NCBI GenBank assembly: GCA_034406715.1
Contig: CP137877.1
Coordinates: 248,001 to 312,000, forward strand
Reading direction: 5' to 3'
Length of the DNA stretch: 64,000 nt
DNA from: Rhodotorula mucilaginosa
Taxonomy: Eukaryota; Basidiomycota; Microbotryomycetes; Sporidiobolales; Sporidiobolaceae
Part shown: in pieces, positions 1 to 9,907 of the stretch
Layout: each line of letters starts with the position of its first letter
Position numbering within the stretch: the stretch's first letter is position 1
Program-made: the position numbers and the translations under genes
Notes under the pieces: model-generated
The model's database searches: none
The model's input: only the letters and a program-made list of their open reading frames with translations
What the model was told of the DNA's origin: nothing

Positions 1-2587
1 TCGACGAGTCAGTCGTCTGCTTCGTCGACGAGATCAAGCGTCAGTGGAGGAACGGCAACGTCGTCGTTGGCGTCGCGCTCGACGTCGCCAAGGCATTTCC
101 AAGCGTCAACACCGAGGCGCTCTGCAGCGGGCTAGCGAGAAAGGGCTTACCGCAGCGCGCAGTCGAGTGGATCCGCTCGTTCATGTCGGATCGGACCTGC
201 GACCTGCGTCTCGAAGGCGTCAGCTCCGGCCCGGTCGAGTGGAAGAGCGGGTTACCGCAGGGCTCACCTCTGAGTCCAATCCTGTACCTCTTCTACAACG
301 CTCCCGCGCTGGAGGCGCTGCAAACGCCGACGTCGATGGCGGCGGGATGGATCGACGATATCAACCTGCTGGTTTGGGGCAAGTCAGCCGAGGTCGCTGT
401 CGCACGAGCGAACGCGCTCATGCCGGCGCTCGAGGACTGGTCAAGGACTCACCACTCGGAGTTCGAGCCGTCGAAAAGCGATGTCGTCCTGTACGCGCCG
501 CACAACAGAAAGGTGTCAGCGGACTTGCCCGATGTCATCCTCGCGGGCAGCCCGATCCCCTGGTCCCCCTCCCTCACGATGCTCGGCACGATCATTGACA
601 AACGACTCACCTTTGAGCGGCACGTCGCCGCCTGCGCGAGCAAAGCGTCGGTTGCGCTCACCGGCGTCCGCCTCCTCAGCAGCGCCCGAGGGTACCTCCG
701 CCGGCGCCACACCGTCCAACTTGTCCGCGCCATAGTTTTCCCGCGCCTCGACTGGGCAGCGGCTGCGTGGTTTGAGCCGGCAGCTGAGGGCGAAAGGGAA
801 TGGTCGAAAAAAGTCCGCGTTGCCGAGGCGGTTCATCGGGCTGCGCTGGTGACGGTGACCGGAGCGTTCAGGTCAGCGGCGACCGACGCGATGGAGGTGG
901 AGGCGAACATACCTCCGATCCGGCTCCGACTGCGAGGCGCCGTCGCTCGCCTCGGGCTCCGTGCCGCCGCTGCTCACCCGCTCCACCCTCTTGCCGCCCG
1001 ACTCGCTCTCGCCCTGCGCGAGTCCCGCCCTGCCCACCCCTCGCCCTTGCACCACGCCGTTCGAGTCCTCGCACCGACCTGCCCGCCGCTGTACCGGTTC
1101 GAGATGCTGCTCCCGCACGCCGTGGCGCCGTGGGACGAGTTGCCGTCGTCGGTCGAAATCCGAGTCGCTATGTCGAAAGAGGAGGCGACAAAGGCGCACG
1201 CCCGCTTGCTCGAGTCGCTCGGCGAAGACGACGTGGTGGCGTACTCAGACGGGAGCTTGATGGACGGCATTGCGGGTAGCGGGGTAGCGGTGAGAGTTGA
1301 GAGAGGAGGCGAAGTCCTGTGGGCGTCGAGGAGTCGAGGGCTGGGTCAGCACATCGGCATTTACGACGCCGAGCTTGAAGGCCTTCGCATAGCCGTCTCG
1401 TGCGCCCCTCAGCTGCTCCCCACCGACGTCCCTGCCACCCTTCACGCCCTTGCCGACAACCTCGCGGCTGTTTCGGACCCCCTCGACCCTCGGCCCTCGC
1501 CCGGCCAGTCCCTGCGCCTAGCGAACCGCTCGCTACTCGATGATCTCGCCAGAACTCACCCTGAGGCTCGAGTGGTCATTCATTGGGTGCCCGGGCATGT
1601 CGGTGTCGAAGGGAACGAGCGGGCGGACGACTTGGCGAAAGAGGCGGTGCAGAAGGTTGGCGCTCGTCTTGCGGCGTTGGCGGACCGGCGGAGGCGTTTG
1701 AGACAGGCCAGCCGGGGCAAGCGAGTCCTTGCTTATCGCCCCGAGCTCGCAGAGTCGTGCACGAGCGACAGCAGCGACGACAGCGACGAGGAGGAAGGAG
1801 AGGGAGGCCGAGCTGGACTTGGGAGGACGTCATCCACGCGACCAGCCATCTCGCCCCCACCACCTCCCAACAGCTCTGGCGAGATCAGACACGGTCGCTT
1901 ACTACCCAGAAGCCTCTCTGCAGGCTGGTCTGCCTTCCAAGCAGCGCAAAAGGCGACGTGGTCACGCTCCTGGTCGACCTCCACCACCGGCGCCCAACTT
2001 CGCGCCGTCACCTCTTCTCCACCCGGTCTCGCTTTCACCCGCTACCACTCGTCTCTCTCGCGCCGCCAGTCGACTCTCCTCACACGACTGCGGACCGGCG
2101 CTTGCGACCTCGGCGCCTACAAGGCGCATTTCGAACCCGATCGACTCATGTGCGCTTGCGGCGGTGAGCCAGAAACCCGAGAACACTTCTTCCTCCACTG
2201 CCCGCTCTACGCCAGCCCTCGTGCAACCCTCCTTGCATCACTCCGACTCAAATCACCATCCCTTGCCTACCTGCTCAGCGACCCTTGTGCGACAAAGGCA
2301 ACCCTCCGGTTCCTCGCCGACTCGGGCCGCTTTGATTCGCTCTACTCTCCGCCCTCAGATGACCCGTCTAGTTGAGTTTGCCCCCCCCACCATACTTCTC
2401 CCTACATCCCCCTCTCCCTCACCCTCTTGCATATACCCCTCATTCTTTCCAACCTGATTTTCCTGCCTCAATGAGGAGGTTTTTTCTTCGGGCCTTTCCT
2501 CGCTCCCCTCACTCCGAGTAGTATCCACGGTCTACATGGGCTTCTATAGCTCGACATGACTTGAAACGCGAATTATCTATCTATCTG
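1..2587 (+). mobile_element. Non-LTR retrotransposon (LINE), 5' end outside the window
   Basis: One frame is open from base 3 to a TGA ending at 2375; its start is beyond the left edge. It holds the end of a reverse transcriptase (motif A LDVAKAFPSV; motif GLPQGSPLSP; catalytic WIDD box), then an RNase H domain (YSDGS near 1245; HWVPGHVGVEGNERADD near 1580) and a C-terminal zinc knuckle of form C-x-C-x8-H-x4-C near 2155. This order fits RNase-H-bearing LINEs of the Tad/I type known from fungi; the clade is an inference. The 3' UTR (2376-2570) is pyrimidine-rich and ends in a short ATCT tail (2572-2587) rather than poly(A). The next bases encode the end of a copia-type polyprotein, so this LINE inserted into that element. 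The visible frame has no stops, so the copy may be recent. Confidence 0.9.
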
Positions 2588-2740
2588 ACGGAGCACTTCG
2601 TCCGCGAGCAGGTGCAGCAGGGCGACATCACGGTCACGTACATCCCGACTGCGCGTATGGTTGCCGACGTCATGACCAAGTCTCTCCCGCTCCCGGCCTT
2701 CATCCAGCACCGCGTCGCCTTGGGCATCCGACCGTTTTGA
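2588..2740 (+). mobile_element. Ty1/copia-type retrotransposon fragment, end of pol
   Basis: The frame encodes the last part of a copia-type RNase H, with the family-typical stretch around HFVREQV, then VTYIPT, then ADVMTKSLP, and a stop at 2738-2740. A purine-rich tract (2741-2751) and an LTR follow, as expected for the 3' end of such an element. The LINE immediately to the left interrupts it, and the rest of the element is not in the window. It is a broken fossil of which only the 3' end is visible here. Confidence 0.8.
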
Positions 2741-2751
2741 GCGAGGGGGGG

Positions 2752-2924
2752 TGTTGCTGCAGACGCTCTCTCCCCCGGATGAGAATCCTCTCAAGTCCTT
2801 GGGCGCCTCTGAAACCTCCCCTGAGTCAGTTGTCATGAGACGCGCACTCGCTCCTCTCCCTCTCTTGCTCTCCAGCAGTTCACTCTCACTGCCTGGAGAG
2901 CAGCCTGGAGAGCAGCCTTGAACA
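2752..2924 (+). repeat. 3' LTR of the copia-type element
   Basis: The segment begins TGTTGCTGCAG directly after a polypurine tract and ends CTTGAACA, giving the TGTT...AACA inverted termini typical of copia LTRs. The length is about 173 bp. The next open gene begins 115 bp downstream, so this LTR occupies its upstream region and may act as part of its promoter (inference). Confidence 0.65.
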
Positions 2925-3038
2925 AGCGCGAGGGCGCAAGAAGAAGAAGGAGAAGAAGCCGAGGAAGAAGACGCCGAGATTGAAAGGTCGGTCTTCCCTC
3001 TCGACCATGACGCCCGGTGCACTGAGCGACAGCTCTCC

Positions 3039-4149
3039 ATGACAACAGCCAACGTACAAGCCCTTTTCGACACGGATGCCGCCGACACCGACAGTTCTGG
3101 CAAGGCTTCTCCAGATCCCAAACGCCATCCACGAAGAAAGGCCGACGTGCTCCCGACCTCGATCTACATTCAGGCGGCATACTTGGGAGGCGGCGCACTC
3201 GACCGCCAATCAAAGACGGCCAAGATGTCCACAAGCGCGACCTTGCCGCAGATTCACGAGCCCATCTCGACCCTCACAGGCATCTTGCAGGATGAACTCG
3301 ACTTCCACTCGCTCAAGTTCCTGATCCTGCCGAGCTCGAGTAGCGCAATCGGATCAAAGGCGTTCTCGTCGCTCGTGACATCCGTCGAGCTTGACCACTT
3401 TCGCGACTCGCTGCGGGGCATTGCGGCGAAAGGCACCGTTCTCTTCCAGCTCCCCCGCCCGTCTCTCCTTCCTCCGCACCCTTTGAACTCTTCTCCTGCC
3501 TTGCAAGATGCCGCCTTCCTTCTTGTGTCCGTACACTGACGGTGAGCTGTTTTGCGCTGCCAGGTCTCGAACGGAAAGAAAGCGCCCGGCGCCGCAAAAG
3601 CCGGTGCGAACGGCCCGACGAGTCTCGCTCAGTCGAGTGATTTGACCGAAAAGGTGCGCATCATAAGGTCTCTTATTCTCGATGCTCTAGCAGATTGCTG
3701 ATGTGTTGCGGTTTGCTGCAGATCACCGCTTGGAAGGAGAAGATCAAGGCGCGTTACCAGGTCGGGTCCTGCCCGGAGCACCCAACGGCGGCTTGCATGA
3801 TCCAGGGCCAGCATCACTACGACATGCTCGACGAAGCTCGTCTTGACGTGCTTGTCAAAGCTCTCGTATGCTCGTCTTCATCCCCTCGGACTCGCCCACG
3901 CTGACTTTGCCTTCTCTATTTTCTCAGGCGGAGGAACGTCGCGGCGCGACTCTGGAGTCTGGCCTGATACATCCCTTCTTCGGGCCGAAGCGTGCCATCG
4001 GAGCGACACCCGACACCGACGCCGGCTCAGGCTCCACCTTGTACAGCATGCCGGGCAAGGCCAAGACGCCGGACATGATGCAAGCGCTTCTGGCCTTGCA
4101 GTCAACGATGATGGTGCTGCAGCAACAGCAGCAACAGCAGCACCAATAG
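3039..4149 (+). CDS. Hypothetical protein with C/H-rich motif and polyglutamine tail
   Basis: I do not recognise the family. Four exons join in frame: 3039 to about 3433, about 3565-3652, about 3721-3867 and about 3928-4149. In-frame ATGs lie at 3039 and 3225; the first is used because the frame is open from there, but 3225 (MSTSATLPQIHEP) is a good alternative. The third exon has the only motif-like part, CPEHPTAACMIQGQHHY, a cluster of C and H residues that could bind metal. The C-terminus ends in a glutamine run encoded by CAG/CAA repeats. It lies between a copia LTR and an inverted LINE copy, so it may belong to a repeat-associated hypothetical family (inference). Confidence 0.5.
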
Positions 4150-4192
4150 CAGCCGACCCAGCAGCAACAGCAGCAACAGCACCCGCAGCCAT
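4121..4192 (+). repeat. Interrupted CAG/CAA trinucleotide repeat
   Basis: Runs of CAGCAACAGCAG units start inside the last coding exon of the preceding gene, where they encode glutamines, and continue past its TAG stop (4147-4149) into the 3' UTR. Length differences here could change the tail length. Confidence 0.75.
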
Positions 4193-4378
4193 CCCTCGGG
4201 GGCGCTCCTCCGTCCGAATAGGAAGCCCATGTAACCCGAGGATGCTAGAGGCAAAGATGGTGGGAACAGAAAGAAAGAAGGATGGAGAGGGTGGAGAACG
4301 CAGACAGGAGAAGAAGAGTGGGTTTAAGGAAAGTGTAGAAGGAGGGATGGGATAAACTCAAGTCAAATCAATCAGAAC

Positions 4379-4896
4379 TCAGGGCGGCGGGTCCTCCGAG
4401 GGCGGGCAATACAGCAAGTCGAAGCGGCCTGAGTCGGCAAGGAACCGGAGTGTCACCTTTGTCGCGCGGGGTTTGCTGAGGAGGTAGGCGAGGGAGGGTG
4501 GTGTTTTGAGTCGGAGGGAGGAGAGGAGGGTAGCGCAAGGGGTGGCGTAGAGGGGGCAATGCAAGAAGAAATGTTAGCGGGTTTCCGGCTCACCTCTGCA
4601 GGCGCACATGGGTCGATCGGGAGGAAATGCGCCTTGTAGGCGCCGAGGTCGCAAGCGCCGGTGCGCAGCCGTGTGAGCAGGGTTGATTGGCGGCGCGAGA
4701 GAGACGAGTGGTAGCGGGTGAAAGCGAGACCGGGTGGAGAAGAGGTGACAGCGCAAAGTTGGGCGCCGGTGGTGGAGGTCAACCAGGAGCACGCCCACGT
4801 CGCCTTTTGTGCTGCTTTGAAAGCGGACCAGCCTGCGGAGACGCTTCTGGGTAGTAAGCGACCGTGTCTGAACTCGCCGACTCTTCTGAGGCACAC
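4379..4896 (-). mobile_element. Truncated second copy of the LINE, 3' part only
   Basis: On the minus strand the sequence encodes the same C-terminal segment as the LINE at the left end, starting around RHGRLLPRS and running through GLAFTRYHSSLSRRQSTLL to GACDLGAYKAHF. The frame then shifts (from 4453-4896 to other frames), with the downstream reading resembling CPLYATPCATLLSSLRLK. Identity to the first copy is visibly high. The copy lacks the RT and RNase H parts and the ATCT tail, so it is truncated at both ends. It lies inverted relative to the first copy. Confidence 0.85.
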
Positions 4897-6124
4897 CTGA
4901 GCATTTTCGCAGTCTCCTGAGGTCTACTGCCTCTCTGTGTAGGGTTGCTGGGCACTGTTTGTTTGGCCAGAGGTGTAAGGTTCAATGCCTGGGCTAAGCA
5001 CTACAGGGCAGAGCAGAGAATGTTGCCGCTGAAAGACTGGGGCCAAATTGCACTGCTCTGCCCAGTGCCATACCACCTGGCTGAAGCCACTGCCATCACC
5101 CGCACTGGACTTGATGCACGTTGGTGCCGCTGACAAGCAAAGTGTTGTACCAATGTTGAATAAACAATTTGACCCGTACTGGGAGAAATGCGGTGAAATG
5201 CAAAGTTGGAGCAAAGTTATGTTGAGTTCACCTGGCACCATGGCAGTTGCAACTGTCTGCACTTGTGCTGTCAGATCCTGCTGGTCTCAAACAGAGCAAC
5301 AGCCTAGCAGGGCTCCTCCATCCTGGGGAGAGGTAGAGAACCACGCCCTGTCCCCGTCTGCTCCCGTTGAACGGAGGCAGGCGAAAAAGAAAAAAACATT
5401 AAAATTTGGGAACTGGGGTGGCTGCCGGGGACGGGCGCCGGTCTGCCCGTCTCAGCGGGGGACATAGCCTGTAGAACAGGGGATAACAGGCAAATTCTGA
5501 GACAGTGTGCAAACGGGCGCTTTGTGACTTTGCAAGGCAACTCCTAAAGCCCTGGATCTGGTGCAGACTCTTGCAAGAGGAGTGAAGGTGCGCAGCCTTC
5601 TTGAAGGCTTCCATTTGAACAGCTCGCGTGCAGAGTGATTGCCCGAGCACTCTTTCTCACCGCCTTATGCACTCTCACTTACTCTCACACCCCTGGAGCC
5701 TGTATTGCAGCTGTACAGTGAGACAGCAGACAGGAGGTGTGGATAGACAGCTTGGAGTTGACACAGCCCGGGCAAATGCCTGTATTAGATCCATACGGGG
5801 TGCTCAAGCCTGCTGACGGGTCCTTGACGGGTGCCGGGACCCGTCGCCTCGTTTGATACGGATGCCAGGGCCCCGTACCCGCCGTTTTGTGCCCGTTCTG
5901 ACAGGAGTGATTCTCGAGGGAGAGGGCCGGCAAGCAGCAGGTCCAAAACTTGGAGCCCTTCCTTGCGTTTTCTCAATTAGTACTCCTTCAAGTTCTTCCC
6001 TCTCTTGTGTTTTGACCTCAGAAGTTCCTCTTAGGCAAATTTCCTGAGGCAAACAGAAAATTGCTGGATTCAAAGTCACGCAACTAACAGTGAAAATAAG
6101 AAGACATAAATCAGCATCCAATTC

Positions 6125-6184
6125 TGTGGTCTACATGGGCTCTCTAGCTCAATATGACTTGCAACAAAACTTATCTATCTATCT
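6125..6184 (+). mobile_element. Decayed 3' end of the same LINE family
   Basis: The stretch GTCTACATGGGCT, a CTAGCTC-like word, ATGACTTG and the TTATCTATCTATCTG tail matches the last 60 bases of the LINE at 2528-2587. Where the two differ, the left copy mostly has CG and this one has TG or CA. Only the extreme 3' end is recognisable; upstream similarity was not found by eye. Confidence 0.75.
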
Positions 6185-6204
6185 GTGGGGCAGAAATGCA
6201 AATA

Positions 6205-6300
6205 AACACTTTCTAGCAGCTCTCTCCCTTGGTTGAGCGTAGAAATCCCCTAGATCTTGTCATGAGAGGCGCAAAGCTGCCTCTAAGGAGCCAGAGCTTC
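6205..6300 (+). repeat. Possible decayed copia LTR relic
   Basis: It shares words with the LTR at 2752-2924 in the same order: GCAG, CTCTCTCCC, TTGTCATGAGA and GCGCA. It follows a LINE 3' end, as in the first locus. Similarity is partial and the far end cannot be placed, so this is tentative. Confidence 0.3.
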
Positions 6301-6513
6301 AGCCTAGTTTCCCATCAGACACAAGCACCGGCATCAACTCCCAGCCCAAGCACAAGGCGGCAGAGGTGATTCAGTCAACCATAGCAAATGATATTCAAAC
6401 GAAAAAAAAAGAAAGAAAAAAAGAAGACTCGCCTTTCCACCTTTGAGATGGTTAAACTGGACAGGTGAAGCATGGCTTTGAATGGGGACCTAGGGATGCC
6501 AGGGTCATCTACT

Positions 6514-6592
6514 GCAACGGCAACGGCAATGGCAACGGCAACGGCAATGGCAACGGCAACGGCAACGGCAACGGCAATGGCAACGGCAACGG
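6514..6592. repeat. Hexanucleotide minisatellite GGCAAC/GGCAAT
   Basis: About 13 uninterrupted six-base units alternate between GGCAAC and GGCAAT. The long open frames on both strands here (Ala-Thr-Met or Val-Ala-Ile repeats) are a by-product of the repeat, not genes. Confidence 0.95.
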
Positions 6593-7199
6593 CTCCAATT
6601 AACGGGCCCCACATGCTGATACCAGTGACAGTTATCTCCGCCAATGCAGTTTTGTTGATTGCTGAAAATACACTTTGATCAGCAATAACAGGGGCTGAAA
6701 GTAAAGACGCAAGTGGAGAGAAGGCCCAACCAGCAGGGGGAAGTGTGTTCGTTGGCGCACATGTGCGCCTGCGCCAATTGACTCAGATCACCTTGCTGTT
6801 GCGCACGCCGTCAAGGCATTGCTGAACGCTGTGGCATTCTTTTGATCATTTTCTGCACGAGCCGCACTCATCATGCCAAAACCTGCTGCAGAAAGGGGTA
6901 GCTATAGTGGTCATCATGTAAAACATTGCATCACCACCCCGGCCCAGCGGTGCCGTTATGCCATTTAACAGCAATCTACTGTTGCAACAGCAATCTACAG
7001 TTGCCAGTACTGAATAATTGAAGTTTTACGGTTTTTATCTGATAATGAGATAATGGCATTGCAGTTGATGACCCCGGCAACCCTAGGGGGACTGACAAGT
7101 GCCCAAGATCTTGAAGATCCTCCGTCAACAGGCCTCATTGCACTTGACTGATCCACAGTGGGTTTAGCATTCACGTCCGATTCAACATGAAAGTAGTGA

Positions 7200-7950
7200 A
7201 CTGCAGTCAAGGGTCACCCTGAGACTCCGCTCACCTGCGAGGCAAGCAAGCGGGAGCGAGGCTGCCTGGGGAAGCGACCTTCAGCTGGCACTGAGAGGGT
7301 CAATCTGCGCGGGGAGCAGAACGGGTCAGGGTCAGAATGCGCAGCACCCGCGACCGGACTGGCAGAGGAGGGCGCACAGAGTATGACTGCTCGGCTTTGT
7401 GTGATCCAGAGGACGCGACGATAGCGAGACGTGGGGTGCGGTCGATCTGCGGAGCAGAAGGACACCCAGATTAGCTCGGTCTCGAGGTGACCGTCCAGAT
7501 GTAGCTACGTACCAAGCGACAGCAGCTGGGGTGGCAATACAACGACCCGCTGAGGAGCTCGAGGCGAGAGAGGTGCAATCGGCGAGGGTAGCGAGCCCTT
7601 CCTCCCTCCTCTGACACTGGGTCATCGCGCAGTGGGCCTGCGCGCTGGGGACTGCATCGCCCCGAGCCCTTTGTTGGCAAACAATGCGTTTGGTCACATG
7701 CGACGCGGGGAGAGGCCGGCGAGTCCTTCCGCGTGCGCTTGAACTTGTGCGCCAAGTCCCTCCGCAGGCTCCGGTCCAAAGCGAACTTCGATCTCGCCTC
7801 TCGCTTGTCCCTCAACTCCCATTTCCGGGCAGCCTGCGGAAGGATTGAGGGCATGTACCAACAGACGAACCTCCCAGAACCGGAATCTCTGCACTTGACA
7901 CAGGTGCAGAGGGATAGGGGAAAGAAGGGTGGCAACCCACTCTTGTGGGA
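7200..7950. other. CpG-richer island in the repeat region, possible gene relic
   Basis: Base composition returns to the level of the genes. The minus strand carries a 186-codon frame (7471-8031) with a CTCVKC motif and a basic stretch, but I see no family, no convincing splice sites to extend it and no partner exons. It may be a fragment of a gene or transposon, or chance in GC-rich DNA. Confidence 0.25.
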
Positions 7951-8057
7951 ATTCCCAAAACATAAAAGACTGTGCGCCGCAGGACAGGCAGGCCTCTGTA
8001 CCCAGCTCTTCAGGAATAACACACGGTGCAATCAGAAAGCTGTCAGTTGAGCTCTGA

Positions 8058-8186
8058 TCCTGCTGCAGTTCTTAGTTGACAAGTGAGCTGAGTTGGAGAG
8101 AGAGAGAGCAAGTCTGATGTTGACCTCTCTCAAGTTCTCATCTCCATTTGTTGAGGTCCTGCACAGGCAGGAGCAAAGCTTGAACA
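8058..8186 (+). repeat. Possible second decayed LTR relic
   Basis: It starts with a TGCTGCAG word and ends with CTTGAACA, as the LTR at 2752-2924 does, with CTCTCAAGT between. Its length is about 129 bp against 173 bp. The match is weak and could be chance. Confidence 0.25.
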
Positions 8187-9480
8187 CGCCAGCATCTGGG
8201 CCGTAAAGTCTATACGGAAGGAGCCGGCTACTGCATGCGCACTCACAGAATCCTTTCTCTAGGTTGTGTCAATCACTCCGTGGACAGTGGACTGCCTCTT
8301 GCAGCACTTTTGGTGTCCTGGCCCATTGCCTGGCCGATTTCCTCAACCTGGCCAAGACCTTCCCTGCTTGCCCAGGCTAACCCTGTCATAGAAGCACAGC
8401 AGACAGCACCTTGACCTCCTTCACTTTCACTTCAAACCTCTTAAGCGATGCCAATGCTGACTTGACCTGCCTCAACAGACTCCTCTGGCCAGTTGAGTGA
8501 GTTTGTTCAATGTAAGTACCAAGTATGTGCACTGTGTAAAGGGAATAAGGTGGAATAATCACTCAATGGAAGTGTCAGTGTTAAAGTGTTCCGGAAGAAG
8601 GGAACAGAAAGTCACGGAGCTGCATTCCCTGTCTAACCCAAGCTCTCGTGTGACATGCTTGAAAAATGCCAGTACAGTTAGCACACTGGTGCTACAATAA
8701 CATGTCTTCTGCATCCCAATGAGCCGTTCGCAAAGAAACGTGCCAGAAATAGCTGACTGCCTTCAGCTCACTGTGAAGCTGCCAAATCCAGTCCAATGAA
8801 TCCACACACCAATCCTGTTCTCGCCACCTGTCTGTCCCCCCACTTGTAGAAGCAAACTCGGCTGCATTGTGATCAGCATGACACACCCAAGCGCACCGTT
8901 TGCTGGAATGGCGCACGGCTAATCGAAAAGAAAAGCGGTCATCGCAAACTGCCCATCGGGCCAGTCATGCCCACAACTCCCAATCTGCAGCCCGTAGTTG
9001 ACTCACATGTCTGGCTCCCGCCCTTGCTTATCTCAAACTTGCTGACTGCAACAGTGAACCCCGACAGTGCTTCTGTAAGTCTGGGCTCCTGTGCCATCAT
9101 CTTGTACACCGCCTTGACAGAACTGCATGATGCAAGCTCTACACGCCGTCCTCGCTGACTCATGGTCAAATTGCACCTTTGACAACTTGGACCTGTGGAC
9201 TAGGAAGGGCGTGGAGGATTGCAGGACCTGTCGAAGGATAGTCAAATGCTGAATTATCGGAGCCGGACCGCTCGTTAGGATCCTATCTCGCTTTCGTCTT
9301 CTTCTCTTATCTTATTCCCTAGGTCACTTCCGCTTGGAAGTCTAGGCTCAGTTCTCTGTCTCTTGTGACCGGTCAGAAAGAAAAATCCGCAAAGTTCCAA
9401 GCCGTGCTAGTCGGTGTCCGACCTCGCATGCACCAGCCGACGCGACTTGCACATGAGAAGGAAAACCTGCTCTGCTATTC

Positions 9481-9907
9481 AGCTCTTGCTTGTCCTGTGG
9501 GCGCTTCTTCGGCCTGAACTCCAAGTGCCACGGATTTATCCCACCTGGCACCAGGCACTCTCGCAAGGTTGATAACTTTCCGGGCAACTCGAGGCGCCTC
9601 TGGGGTCAACAACATGACGAGAGGCGAGAGACTCATGTTGTGTGCAACCAACAATTCGCTACACGGACACGTTCAGCGGTCGTCGCAATCGAACTGAGAA
9701 GCATCGCCTGTTCAAATCGGATCAACCTCTGTCTGGCAATCGGGCCAAGAAGGAGTCTCGAACATACCCGGCGCAGTATCTTCTCATGCAAGGCAGCTGC
9801 AAAATCCACAACAACTTCTGCGGATTCTTCCGGTCCGGCACTCCATCTGCTGGTCACCAGGGTGTCAGCACGCCAACGAAAGAATCGACGCGCAAGCCGA
9901 GGAAGAT
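9481..9907. other. Intergenic, nothing recognised
   Basis: CpG content returns to the genic level here. Only short unconvincing frames occur. It probably holds the 3' UTR of the minus-strand gene that ends at 9908. Confidence 0.5.

Larger units (their letters stand above)
4897..9480. other. Gene-free, largely CpG-poor region with decayed repeats
   Basis: No convincing coding exon was found in these 4.6 kb. Much of it has a base pattern unlike the rest of the window: CpG is rare while TG and CA are common. For example, 8041-8160 and 8341-8400 contain no CpG, whereas a coding 60-base line elsewhere usually has about four to eight. Recognisable pieces inside are a decayed LINE 3' end (6125-6184), possible LTR relics (6205-6300, 8058-8186) and a hexanucleotide minisatellite (6514-6592). 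A CpG-richer island lies at about 7200-7950. The pattern fits old repeats altered by cytosine deamination. Confidence 0.6.

Noticed and set aside
5815-5845. GACGGGTCC...GGACCCGTC inverted repeat as an RNA hairpin
   Set aside because: Only 9 bp, in a decayed region with other GACGGG words nearby; too likely by chance.
6514-6592. CRISPR-like array
   Set aside because: Six-base units without spacers; this is a simple minisatellite in a eukaryotic genome.
6375-6678. Val-Ala-Ile or Ala-Thr-Met repeat proteins
   Set aside because: They are produced by the GGCAAC/GGCAAT minisatellite on both strands.
8690-8920. Minus-strand frame as a possible copia pol relic
   Set aside because: Only scattered residues recall the family, so no call can be supported.
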